7,090 nucleotides of DNA from Planctomycetota bacterium (GTDB lineage: Bacteria > Planctomycetota > Planctomycetia > Gemmatales > Gemmataceae), in assembly GCA_018970845.1 (NCBI GenBank), contig JAGWVO010000191.1, positions 1 to 7,090 of the forward strand, written 5' to 3'. The notes beneath the pieces are model-generated. The model saw only the letters and a program-made list of their open reading frames with translations. It was not told the DNA's origin and did no database searches. The translations under genes and the position numbers were made by a program. Shown here in pieces: positions 1 through 6,942 of this stretch (position 1 is the first letter of the stretch; every line of letters begins with the position of its first letter).

Positions 1-350
1 CGGACCTGGTCCTTCGTGACCTTGTGGTTCTTGTACTTGCCGCCCTTCTTGGCCTCGGCGGGGATCACTTCCTTGCCTTTCTTCTTTTCGTGCGGAATCT
101 TGGCCGCGATCTTCAGAAGGACCGACGCGGGAGGACTCTTCACGACGAATTCGAAGGAGCGGTCGCTGTAAACCGTGATCAACACGGGCAGCGTCAGGCC
201 CTTGCGATCAGCCGTCTTGTCGTTGAAGTCCTTGACGAACTTGCCGATGTTCACGCCATGCTGGCCGAGGGCCGGACCCACGGGTGGCGCGGGGGTGGCC
301 GAGCCACCCGGGCATTGAAGCTTGATCGTCGCCGTCACTTGCTTGGCCAT
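1..350 (-). CDS. rplK: 50S ribosomal protein L11 (uL11), C-terminus cut by window edge
   Basis: Ribosomal protein L11 binds the GTPase-associated region of 23S rRNA and, with L10 and L7/L12, forms the stalk base where translation factors dock. The visible 116 codons begin MAKQVTATIKLQCPGGSATP and carry the conserved stretch GPALGQHGVNIGKFVKDFND (about residues 29-48), followed by the SFEFVVKSPPASVLL segment that ends the N-terminal domain and leads into the lysine-rich C-terminal RNA-binding domain. Family members are about 141-145 residues, so roughly the last 25-30 residues lie beyond the left edge. The ATG is preceded by GGGAACGAACG, a modest ribosome-binding site. The gene follows nusG by 62 nt, the usual bacterial order; rplA would be expected next, outside the window. 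Confidence 0.97.
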   Translation of the reverse strand, partial: MAKQVTATIKLQCPGGSATPAPPVGPALGQHGVNIGKFVKDFNDKTADRKGLTLPVLITVYSDRSFEFVVKSPPASVLLKIAAKIPHEKKKGKEVIPAEAKKGGKYKNHKVTKDQV

Positions 351-412
351 CGTTCGTTCCCGTTACCCTTTCCCGCGATCAGGGAGCGCCGCCCTTGGGC
401 GCCACCGAAGCG

Positions 413-1078
413 TCACAGTTCCTCGACTTGCCAGTATTCCAGTTCCACGGTCAGCGACCGCCCGATGATGGTCACCTCAACCTTCACCTTGGCCGCCTGC
501 TCCAATATGTCCTTGACCTCGCCGTCCATTCCCGAAAACGGACCGTCCTTGATCTTGACCCGGTCGCCGATGTCGTACTTCGGGCGGCTCACGACGGCCG
601 TGGAGACCTTCTCGCCCTTGTTGTGCAGCATCCGCTGCACTTCCACGAGCGGCAGCGGATCGGGAGCCTTGTGCATCGATCCGCCGAGGAATTCGCCGAC
701 TCCTGAAACCTCGCGCAGCAAAGTCACGAGCCTGGGGTCCATTTCCAGTTCGATCATCAGGTAGCCGGGATAAAGCTTACGCTTCTTGATGACGATTTTC
801 TCGCCCTTTTCGCCTCGCCGTTCGGTGTATTGCTCCACCGGGATGTAAATCTGGCCGAACTTGTCGTCGAGGCCTTCGATCTTGACACGACGCTCGATGT
901 TTTCCTTGATCGTGTCCTCGCGGCCGACCTGAACGCGAAGGACATACCAGTCCTTCTTGGCCGAGGGCGCGGACGCGGGCGGAGTTGACTCCGTTCGGGG
1001 AGCACCTCCCGCCGCCTCTTCGGCGATATGTCCGGCATCGCTGCTCATATCGTCCATGTCCCCCGGGGTGGCCGCCAT
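413..1078 (-). CDS. nusG: transcription termination/antitermination protein NusG
   Basis: NusG binds RNA polymerase through its N-terminal NGN domain, and binds Rho or ribosomal protein S10 through its C-terminal KOW domain, linking transcription with termination or translation. From this start the protein is 221 residues. An acidic, Ala/Pro-rich tail of about 40 residues precedes the NGN domain, which runs from KKDWYVLRVQVGRED (about residue 41) through KKRKLYPGYLMIELEMD (98-114) and VSGVGEFLGG (124-133). The KOW domain is at about 167-221, with GDRVKIKDGPFSGMDGEV. The start is uncertain. I chose the first ATG, 4 nt past the secE stop; a TTG at 1102 would overlap secE by 20 nt, and ATGs at 1057 and 1048 would shorten the tail. 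The nearest purine-rich site (AGAGGA) is rather far, about 12-13 nt upstream. Family identity is certain; only the tail length is open. Confidence 0.96.
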   Translation of the reverse strand: MAATPGDMDDMSSDAGHIAEEAAGGAPRTESTPPASAPSAKKDWYVLRVQVGREDTIKENIERRVKIEGLDDKFGQIYIPVEQYTERRGEKGEKIVIKKRKLYPGYLMIELEMDPRLVTLLREVSGVGEFLGGSMHKAPDPLPLVEVQRMLHNKGEKVSTAVVSRPKYDIGDRVKIKDGPFSGMDGEVKDILEQAAKVKVEVTIIGRSLTVELEYWQVEEL

Positions 1079-1082
1079 CGCG

Positions 1083-2372
1083 TCACCATGTCCTCTGTTC
1101 AACGCTTCGGTTTCGCTCGTCGCCGCCGGAATTGAACTGCAGGACGCTGGTCGCCGTTAGCACGCCGCGCCACATCTGATCCAAGCCCATCATCAGGGCC
1201 GCCATCAGAAGCATGCCGACGATCACCACGACCGTATCCTGCCACAACTTGGTCCGGCTTGCCCAGGAAACCTTGTTCATCTCCGCGTCTGTGGAGATTA
1301 GGAAGTCGGCGAAGGCCGGTACCTGCACAAGCCTCACGGCGAGCCAAACCAAAAGGGCCGTGAACACAAGGGCCTGAGTTCCTCGCGAGGGAAGAAGCAT
1401 CACCTGGCCCCGGCCGTCGGGCCGGACGGCGGGTGGCACGGCGTCCTTGAACTGAATTTCACGGTAGATGCCGAAATAGGCCTTCTCGTCGGGATTGGAG
1501 ATGAGACGGTTGATCTTCCGGACAGTTTCGTGGCTTGCCAGTCGGCCGGGTTCGAAAACCATGGGCTTGCCGTCGACGGGAATCTCCTGCCTGTCGCCAC
1601 GAATCTTGACAAGCTGGCCGCTGGATCCCGAGGACATCAGTCCGACAATCCGGGAATACTCGAGCCGCGACACATGGTCGCCCTTGGTCATCGGGGCGAT
1701 GCCGGCCGATTCCACCGTGATGAATTCGGCGTCATGCGGATCAGAGACGGCATAATACCCGGTGAAAGGCATGGTGAGGTTGGCTGGCGCCAGAACGCCG
1801 GCCTGCCATGCCGTGTAGACTCCGCTGCCGATGAACAACCACAACCCGGCCAGTGTGGCCCGGCGCATCCTGTGGCCCTGCTGGGGCTTGTAGGCGCCTG
1901 TTCCAAACCAGCCCTGACGGTCGAGTTCCTGCATGAAGGGCGGATCAGCAAGGAACTTGTAAACGGCCACGCCCACGGCAAGAAACGGAAGGGCCACGAG
2001 GCCGGCGAGCATTGGAAACCGGAAATCGGTTGAACCGGGAGTATCGAGACCGCCGGCCGCGGCCATGGCCATGGCCGCGAACAGTCCAAGGACCACGGCA
2101 CCCGTGAAGTACCTTGCCCTACCGACGATGCCACTTGGAAAAAGTCGATGGGAGAGCAGCCCGATGACCAGCCAACCGGCGACGCATGCCAGCCAGGCCG
2201 CATCCCGATGGAGGGCCGCCGGTGCGGGTTGGTTGTTGGCATCGAATCCGGCCGGGCAGAAATCGGCCAAGTACAGCGCCAAGGCAAGCAGGAAGAAGCC
2301 CACCAAGCCTTCCCAGGCGATTCCGGGTGACTTTGAGCCTCCCGATGCAGGTTGTGCTGAGCCGCCTGACAT
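1083..2372 (-). CDS. secE: preprotein translocase subunit SecE with long polytopic N-terminal extension
   Basis: SecE is the small essential subunit that clamps SecY in the protein-export channel of the inner membrane. The SecE core is only the C-terminal end of this 429-residue protein: EMNKVSWASRTKLWQDT at about 364-380 (the usual amphipathic helix with W-[PA]-S-R), then a membrane helix at about 380-401. Ahead of it lie about five hydrophobic segments (about 21-38, 59-77, 88-108, 120-139, 172-190), a soluble stretch of about 130 residues, and another hydrophobic segment (333-350). Typical bacterial SecE is 60-130 residues, so about 360 residues are extra. The open frame continues upstream to 2459 through tRNA-Trp. 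I chose ATG 2372 because it lies outside the tRNA and follows GGGAAGG by 5 nt. The position between tRNA-Trp and nusG is the usual one for secE. The role of the extension is unknown. Confidence 0.92.
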   Translation of the reverse strand: MSGGSAQPASGGSKSPGIAWEGLVGFFLLALALYLADFCPAGFDANNQPAPAALHRDAAWLACVAGWLVIGLLSHRLFPSGIVGRARYFTGAVVLGLFAAMAMAAAGGLDTPGSTDFRFPMLAGLVALPFLAVGVAVYKFLADPPFMQELDRQGWFGTGAYKPQQGHRMRRATLAGLWLFIGSGVYTAWQAGVLAPANLTMPFTGYYAVSDPHDAEFITVESAGIAPMTKGDHVSRLEYSRIVGLMSSGSSGQLVKIRGDRQEIPVDGKPMVFEPGRLASHETVRKINRLISNPDEKAYFGIYREIQFKDAVPPAVRPDGRGQVMLLPSRGTQALVFTALLVWLAVRLVQVPAFADFLISTDAEMNKVSWASRTKLWQDTVVVIVGMLLMAALMMGLDQMWRGVLTATSVLQFNSGGDERNRSVEQRTW

Positions 2373-2377
2373 CAATG

Positions 2378-2384
2378 CCTTCCC
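2378..2384 (-). promoter_or_regulatory. ribosome-binding site that fixes the secE start
   Basis: The minus strand reads GGGAAGG, then 5 nt, then ATG at 2372. It is the only good Shine-Dalgarno match near the frame opening. It excludes the longer open frame, whose first codons would lie inside tRNA-Trp. Confidence 0.75.
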
Positions 2385-2432
2385 GAATGAAACAGACCGG
2401 AGACATCCCCGATCCTTGGCTTTCCCGATCAG

Positions 2433-2505
2433 CACGAGCGGAGGGAATCGAACCCCCAACCGCCGGTTTTGGAGACCGGTGCTCTACCAATTGAGCTACG
2501 CTCGT
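2433..2505 (-). tRNA. tRNA-Trp (CCA anticodon)
   Basis: A 73-nt cloverleaf. The acceptor stem ACGAGCG/CGCTCGT is a perfect 7 bp. The D arm is GCTC...GAGC, and the anticodon stem CCGGT/ACCGG encloses the loop CTCCAAA with anticodon CCA. The T arm is GGGGG-TTCGATT-CCCTC (one G-U). The discriminator is G, as usual for tRNA-Trp. No CCA is encoded (CTG follows). It lies 39 nt after rpmG and 60 nt before secE, so it is probably cut out of the common transcript. A tRNA-Trp directly before secE is a widespread arrangement. Confidence 0.98.
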
Positions 2506-2544
2506 TCCTGGCTTCCTCGCAACGCGCGCGAAAGCCCGCGATTA

Positions 2545-2706
2545 CTACTTCTTGCGGTTCTCCTTGTGGGGAGTGTGCTTTCCGCAAGACTTGCGGTTGA
2601 AGCAGAATTTGTTTCGTTCAAGCCGGTCGGATCCCCGGGTTTCCTTCTGGGCCCGGTAGTTCCTCCAGCCGCAAACGGTGCATTCAAGCCACACGAACTC
2701 GCGCAT
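2545..2706 (-). CDS. rpmG: 50S ribosomal protein L33 (bL33), zinc-ligand type
   Basis: A small protein of the large ribosomal subunit near the E site. It is 53 residues, the normal size, and begins MREFVWLECTVCGWRNYRAQ. It ends in the lysine-rich GKHTPHKENRKK typical of bL33. It has a CxxC pair (residues 9 and 12) and a second cysteine pair in KFCFNRKSCGKH, so it resembles the zinc-binding C+ form. The second pair is spaced C-x5-C instead of the usual CxxC. An in-frame ATG exists at 2736, but it lies inside a hairpin and would add ten residues not found in the family, so ATG 2706 is preferred; its ribosome-binding site is weak (GGGGTACGGGATC). It sits between tuf and tRNA-Trp and is probably co-transcribed with both. 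Confidence 0.95.
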   Translation of the reverse strand: MREFVWLECTVCGWRNYRAQKETRGSDRLERNKFCFNRKSCGKHTPHKENRKK

Positions 2707-2730
2707 GATCCCGTACCCCGCCATCGCAAG

Positions 2731-2763
2731 GGCCATGGGGTGGCTGAAGCCAGTCCCATGGCC
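2731..2763 (-). promoter_or_regulatory. long intergenic hairpin between tuf and rpmG
   Basis: GGCCATGGG (2731-2739) and CCCATGGCC (2755-2763) form a perfect 9-bp stem. Inside it, TGGC/GCCA forms a further 4-bp stem closing a 4-nt loop. It begins 18 nt after the tuf stop and ends 24 nt before the rpmG start. No T tract follows on the minus strand, so it is not a standard intrinsic terminator. I infer a partial attenuator, an RNA-processing site or a 3'-end stabiliser that lowers rpmG output relative to tuf. Confidence 0.5.
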
Positions 2764-2781
2764 GGAGTTTCCGTTCCGTTG

Positions 2782-4005
<1,224 letters not shown>

Positions 4006-4010
4006 CTTAT

Positions 4011-4017
4011 CCCTCTC
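4011..4017 (-). promoter_or_regulatory. ribosome-binding site of tuf
   Basis: The minus strand reads GAGAGGG, then ATAAG, then ATG. The purine-rich site at 5-nt spacing supports the start at 4005 over the longer open frame. Confidence 0.75.
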
Positions 4018-4024
4018 ACATAAG

Positions 4025-4043
4025 ACGCTGTTTCCGACAGCGT
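4025..4043 (-). promoter_or_regulatory. hairpin in the tuf leader
   Basis: ACGCTGT (4025-4031) and ACAGCGT (4037-4043) form a perfect 7-bp stem with a 5-nt loop, about 20 nt before the tuf start and just upstream of its ribosome-binding site. No T tract follows, so it is not a terminator. It could mark 5'-end processing after tRNA excision or influence translation of tuf. The rest of the 140-nt tRNA-tuf gap shows no clear promoter or open frame. Confidence 0.4.
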
Positions 4044-4145
4044 GCCTTGCCAATCGAATCGGGCCCCGATGAACGCGACGGGCGTTCACCCTCCCTCACG
4101 AACCACCTCGACCGCCGGCGCGACAACACGCCTCGCCTGGCCGAG

Positions 4146-4217
<72 letters not shown>

Positions 4218-4235
4218 TTGTCATGCCTGCCATAG

Positions 4236-4308
4236 AGCGGGTGATGGGACTCGAACCCACAACATCCTGCTTGGAAGGCAGGTGCTCTAGCCATTGAGCT
4301 ACACCCGC
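4236..4308 (-). tRNA. tRNA-Gly (TCC anticodon)
   Basis: A 73-nt cloverleaf. The acceptor GCGGGTG/CACCCGC is perfect, the anticodon stem CCTGC/GCAGG encloses CTTCCAA (anticodon TCC, reads GGA/GGG), and the T arm is GTGGG-TTCGAGT-CCCAT. The discriminator T is the usual one for tRNA-Gly. No CCA is encoded. It is 18 nt before tRNA-Thr(GGT) and 30 nt after tRNA-Tyr, and corresponds to E. coli glyT. Confidence 0.98.
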
Positions 4309-4338
4309 TTGAGTTACCTCCTGGCCGGCGGCCATGAC

Positions 4339-4422
4339 TGGGCAGGGAGGGATTCGAACCCCCGTAGGGCAAAGCCCGGCAGATTTACAGTCTGCTCCGA
4401 TTGGCCACTCCGGCACCTACCC
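4339..4422 (-). tRNA. tRNA-Tyr (GTA anticodon)
   Basis: An 84-nt class II tRNA with a long variable arm, as expected for bacterial tRNA-Tyr. The acceptor is GGGTAGG/CCTGCCC (one U-G), the anticodon stem GCAGA/TCTGC encloses CTGTAAA (anticodon GTA), and the variable hairpin is CGGGCTTTGCCCT. The T arm is GGGGG-TTCGAAT-CCCTC. The discriminator is A and no CCA is encoded. It lies 21 nt after tRNA-Thr(TGT) and corresponds to E. coli tyrU. Confidence 0.98.
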
Positions 4423-4443
4423 ATGACGGCCCATCTCTCCCCA

Positions 4444-4515
4444 AGCTAGCGGTGGGATTTGAACCCACAACCACTGGTTTACAAAACCAGTGCTCTACCG
4501 TTGAGCTACGCTAGC
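4444..4515 (-). tRNA. tRNA-Thr (TGT anticodon)
   Basis: A 72-nt cloverleaf. The acceptor GCTAGCG/CGCTAGC is perfect, the D arm is GCTC...GAGC with a short loop, the anticodon stem CTGGT/ACCAG encloses TTTGTAA (anticodon TGT, reads ACA/ACG), and the T arm is GTGGG-TTCAAAT-CCCAC. The discriminator is T and no CCA is encoded. It is the first gene of the tRNA-tuf operon, just after the putative promoter, and corresponds to E. coli thrU. Confidence 0.98.
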
Positions 4516-4539
4516 AGCGCTTCGCTCGGGGAAAGACAT

Positions 4540-4568
4540 ATCGTAGAGGGGGGTTGAAAGTCAGGCAA
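4540..4568 (-). promoter_or_regulatory. putative sigma-70-type promoter of the tRNA-tuf operon
   Basis: The minus strand has TTGCCT (4563-4568) and TACGAT (4540-4545) separated by 17 nt. Each box matches 4 of 6 consensus bases, and the -10 keeps its key first two and last two positions. Transcription would start about 15-20 nt before tRNA-Thr(TGT), a sensible distance for a stable-RNA operon. The 128-nt gap between the tRNA and the upstream gene (4516-4643) holds nothing else I recognise apart from a GC-rich stretch near 4611-4630. The call rests on consensus and position only. Confidence 0.5.
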
Positions 4569-4643
4569 GGGAATATTAGCGGTTGGCCGGGTCTTTCGTT
4601 CTCATTGCAGGGGCCCCCCCATCGCCCGGGATCCTTCTTGGCG

Positions 4644-5114
4644 TCACCCGCCTGACAGCCAGGCTTTGGCCCACGGAGTCGCGGGAATCAACCGGGCCGG
4701 GCCCTGCCGCCGCCCGGGAACCGGCGGGTCCTGGGAAAGGATCCACCGGAATTCACCTGCCTTTGCCGAAGATTTCTTGAGCGCGATGATCCAGCTGGAT
4801 TCATCGCATCCGCCATTGAGGCGCCTTTCCAGGGCCTCGCCGGTCTCCCGTGGCAGCCAATCACCCGCGCCCGGCCCGTCCCCTGGCGACCTGAACACAT
4901 GCGTCACCATGAGGCCCCCGTCCTCCCGCCGGACCTCCACGATCGATTCGGCGGCCGCCAACCAAGCCCGGGACGGCCAGAATTCCGAACCCAGCGCCAT
5001 CAGGCTCTGTTCGGGCCTGGTGACGGCAACGAGCCAACCAAGATAAGCCAACCAACTGGCGAAACCCGCCGCTGCCAATGCCAAGGCCAAGTAATTTCGC
5101 AGCATTTCAGTCAT
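4644..5114 (-). CDS. hypothetical single-pass membrane protein
   Basis: I do not recognise a named family. The 156-residue protein has a short N-terminus, then one hydrophobic segment at about 7-31 (LALALAAAGFASWLAYLGWL within it), then a soluble domain of about 125 residues with a VEVRREDGGLMVTHVFRSPGDG strand-like region (59-80, residues listed in part) and a basic, proline-rich end. The uncleaved-looking helix suggests an inner-membrane anchor. The ATG overlaps the TGA of the upstream gene in an ATGA junction, and a strong GGGAGGGG site lies 8 nt before it inside that gene, so translation is probably coupled. It is the last gene of the hpnE trio. I see no T-tract terminator after it, so some read-through into the tRNA-tuf operon is possible. 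Confidence 0.75.
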   Translation of the reverse strand: MTEMLRNYLALALAAAGFASWLAYLGWLVAVTRPEQSLMALGSEFWPSRAWLAAAESIVEVRREDGGLMVTHVFRSPGDGPGAGDWLPRETGEALERRLNGGCDESSWIIALKKSSAKAGEFRWILSQDPPVPGRRQGPARLIPATPWAKAWLSGG

Positions 5115-5512
5115 CCCGCCGTCCCCTCCCGGGGCACGGCAATCGTGTAACCGGCAACCAGGTCATCCGGAATGTTGAAAACGCAGTCGAAATCCTCCAC
5201 CCGGTCGCCATCCTGCCGGGTGAGCAAGCCACCTTCGATCAGCTTGAAGACCATCTCGCCAAGGTTCCTTGTTGTGCGGATTCCCCAGCACTCGAACACC
5301 GTGGGGGCCATGAGTCCAAACCATTCGCGAGCCAGTTCCAACGCCGAAACGGCGATTTGCCTTCCCGAGAGGTGGATTTCGTCGATTCCCGATTCCGGTC
5401 CGGCACCGCTGGCCCTTTCAATTGCCTCAAGAACGAATTCATAGGCCTCATATGGCCAAGTCGAATCATTTTCGCAGAAGGAATTGAGATCGGGTTGGCG
5501 TTCGTCGCTCAT
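5111..5512 (-). CDS. Verrucomicrobia/Planctomycetes-restricted protein, TIGR04138 (Minf_1886) type
   Basis: Function unknown. The 133-residue protein resembles the Minf_1886 / TIGR04138 family by eye: WPYEAYEFVLEAIERA (19-34), a HLSGRQIAVSALELAREWFG block (47-66), then LMAPTVFECWGIRTTRNLGE (67-86) and MVFKLIEGGLLTRQDGDRVEDFD (87-109). The family is known from Planctomycetes and Verrucomicrobia, which is the main taxonomic marker in this window. There is no signal peptide or membrane helix, so it is probably cytosolic. The start ATG lies 3 nt after the hpnE stop, with GGGGATG upstream, and the stop overlaps the next gene by 4 nt. Both junctions suggest coupled translation. Placement beside hpnE may be chance or may hint at a role in the same process. 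Confidence 0.85.
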   Translation of the reverse strand: MSDERQPDLNSFCENDSTWPYEAYEFVLEAIERASGAGPESGIDEIHLSGRQIAVSALELAREWFGLMAPTVFECWGIRTTRNLGEMVFKLIEGGLLTRQDGDRVEDFDCVFNIPDDLVAGYTIAVPREGTAG

Positions 5513-5515
5513 CCG

Positions 5516-6856
5516 TCAGCATCCCCGCGGCGCCAAAAGTGTGGTCGCGGACTCGATTCCGGACCGGCACGCCCCTTCCATCGTGGCCGGCCATCCTGTT
5601 CCCGTCCAGTCTCCCGCGATCGCCAAACCGGGAAACACCATCCCTGGCCGGGGCCGGTCGTTCTCCACCCCGGGAGGCACCTTGAAGGTTGCCAGGTTCT
5701 CGCGCACCACCTTCGACCTGATCAGCTTCGCCCGCCGTGAAGCCGGGCAAAACCTGCCGATGTCGCGGATGACGGAGTTGGCGAGCGACTCCGCGTCGTG
5801 GTCTGTTTCATCGATCCCGGAAACGACCGCCTGAAGGTATCCATCACCGGCATCGGCCGAAGGATGGCGGAAAAGCCACTGGGCTGTCGCGCCCACCAGC
5901 GCCGCGTGGGGGGTAGGCAGGACGCGCCTGTCGAACCAGAGGTGCACCGCCGCGATCCCCGCGCGCCTGAGGCTTTCGCCGCGACACCGGACGGCGCCCT
6001 CGGGCAACCCCGCGAGCATCGCGGGCAGCCGCTCCCACGGAACGGCGAGGACGACGGATCCGGCTTCGAGGCGCGTCCCGTCCCGAAGTGCGATTCCCGT
6101 GACGCGCCCGTGGCCTTGGAGGATTGATTTGCAATCGGTGGCGGTGAGGATCCGCACGCCGGCGCCGGCGAGCCTTTCACCCATATGGATATTAAAAAGA
6201 TCCTCTAATGTTACAATAGGCAGGCGCAGTTCATGCGAATCCCTGGCGGCGAGGAAGCCGTCGATGAACACCTTGCGGGCCAGCCGCGGGCAGGCTCCGG
6301 CTGAAGGCTGGTTGAGCGCGCTCACGATCACGAGGTCCCAGAAGTCCCTGACTACCCGGGGGCCTTGTCCCCGCCGCGCGAGCCACTCGCCGAAGGTCCC
6401 GGCCGCGCCGGTGCCACGCATGGCGAGCGAGGCGATGGAGGCCGCGATGCCGGCCTTGTCGGCCAAGCCGAGGTGATGGAGGCCGGCGAGCGCCCAGGCG
6501 AGGTGGACGGGGGGAGGTAGCCTTGAGGCCTCGAATCGGCTTCGCCTGCCGCCGGGACTGAGGAAATGAATGACGGGATGGGGGCGAAGCAGTCCCTGGA
6601 GCCCCATTTGGCGCAACAGCGACAGCAGGCTGGAGCAACAACCCATGACGACATGCTGGCAGGAGTCGGTGAGCCGGCCGGTGACGACCGGGTCGGGAAA
6701 CGAACGGGCGCGCCCTCCAAGCGCGTGCCGCGATTCCACCAGGGTGACCTGGCGACCGGCCTTCGCGAGGCGCCAAGCCGCGGCGATGCCGGCGACGCCT
6801 CCTCCGACGACAATCGAGCGATGGCTGCTCACCACGATAATCCCATGGGGAATCAT
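5516..6856 (-). CDS. hpnE: HpnE-type FAD-dependent amine oxidase/desaturase (hydroxysqualene dehydroxylase)
   Basis: Members of this family (HpnE) reduce hydroxysqualene to squalene in the bacterial HpnCDE route feeding hopanoids or sterols; they are FAD enzymes related to phytoene desaturases. The protein is 446 residues, normal for the family. It starts with the dinucleotide-binding motif IVVGGGVAGIAAAWRLAKAG (15-34) and VESRHALGGRARSF (40-53). A middle block has FWDLVIVSALNQPS (172-185), and the C-terminal FAD/substrate motif is AIAGDWTGTGWPATMEGACR (412-431), characteristic of the HpnE group. The ATG at 6856 has only a weak ribosome-binding site; in-frame GTG codons 7-8 codons later are alternatives and would still keep the FAD motif. 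hpnC and hpnD are not in the window. A 36-nt AT-rich patch lies inside the gene at 6183-6218. Confidence 0.85.
   Translation of the reverse strand: MIPHGIIVVSSHRSIVVGGGVAGIAAAWRLAKAGRQVTLVESRHALGGRARSFPDPVVTGRLTDSCQHVVMGCCSSLLSLLRQMGLQGLLRPHPVIHFLSPGGRRSRFEASRLPPPVHLAWALAGLHHLGLADKAGIAASIASLAMRGTGAAGTFGEWLARRGQGPRVVRDFWDLVIVSALNQPSAGACPRLARKVFIDGFLAARDSHELRLPIVTLEDLFNIHMGERLAGAGVRILTATDCKSILQGHGRVTGIALRDGTRLEAGSVVLAVPWERLPAMLAGLPEGAVRCRGESLRRAGIAAVHLWFDRRVLPTPHAALVGATAQWLFRHPSADAGDGYLQAVVSGIDETDHDAESLANSVIRDIGRFCPASRRAKLIRSKVVRENLATFKVPPGVENDRPRPGMVFPGLAIAGDWTGTGWPATMEGACRSGIESATTLLAPRGC
6189..6216 (-). promoter_or_regulatory. possible internal promoter within hpnE
   Basis: The minus strand has TTGTAA (6211-6216), a 16-nt spacer and TAATAT (6189-6194) inside a strikingly AT-rich patch of the gene. 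If active it would drive the downstream part of the trio without hpnE. The match is moderate and may be a by-product of base composition. Confidence 0.25.
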
Positions 6857-6908
6857 TATCCGGGAGCGGTCCCCGGCCGACAGGTGTGAAAATTTGGAGC
6901 ATCATTCC

Positions 6909-6936
6909 TTGACAGCGGCCGTGCAGGGGTTACCCT
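6909..6936 (+). promoter_or_regulatory. sigma-70-type promoter reading rightward
   Basis: A perfect -35 box TTGACA (6909-6914) is followed after 16 nt by TACCCT (6931-6936), which keeps the first, second and last -10 bases. Transcription would start near 6943, directly before the first hairpin of the structured segment. The direction is divergent from hpnE. Confidence 0.5.
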
Positions 6937-6942
6937 GAGAAG

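Noticed and set aside
24..764. A 246-codon open frame on the plus strand opposite rplK and nusG
   Set aside because: It is antisense to two certain genes and shows no family resemblance.
2373..2459. Longer secE reading frame starting inside tRNA-Trp
   Set aside because: It would translate tRNA sequence; ATG 2372 has a good ribosome-binding site and lies outside the tRNA.
4025..4043. Intrinsic terminator before tuf
   Set aside because: The 7-bp stem is not followed by a T tract on the minus strand and would cut off tuf from its tRNAs.
5844..6905. Several arginine- and proline-rich open frames on both strands overlapping hpnE
   Set aside because: The composition is typical of shifted frames of a GC-rich gene, and the hpnE frame has clear FAD motifs.
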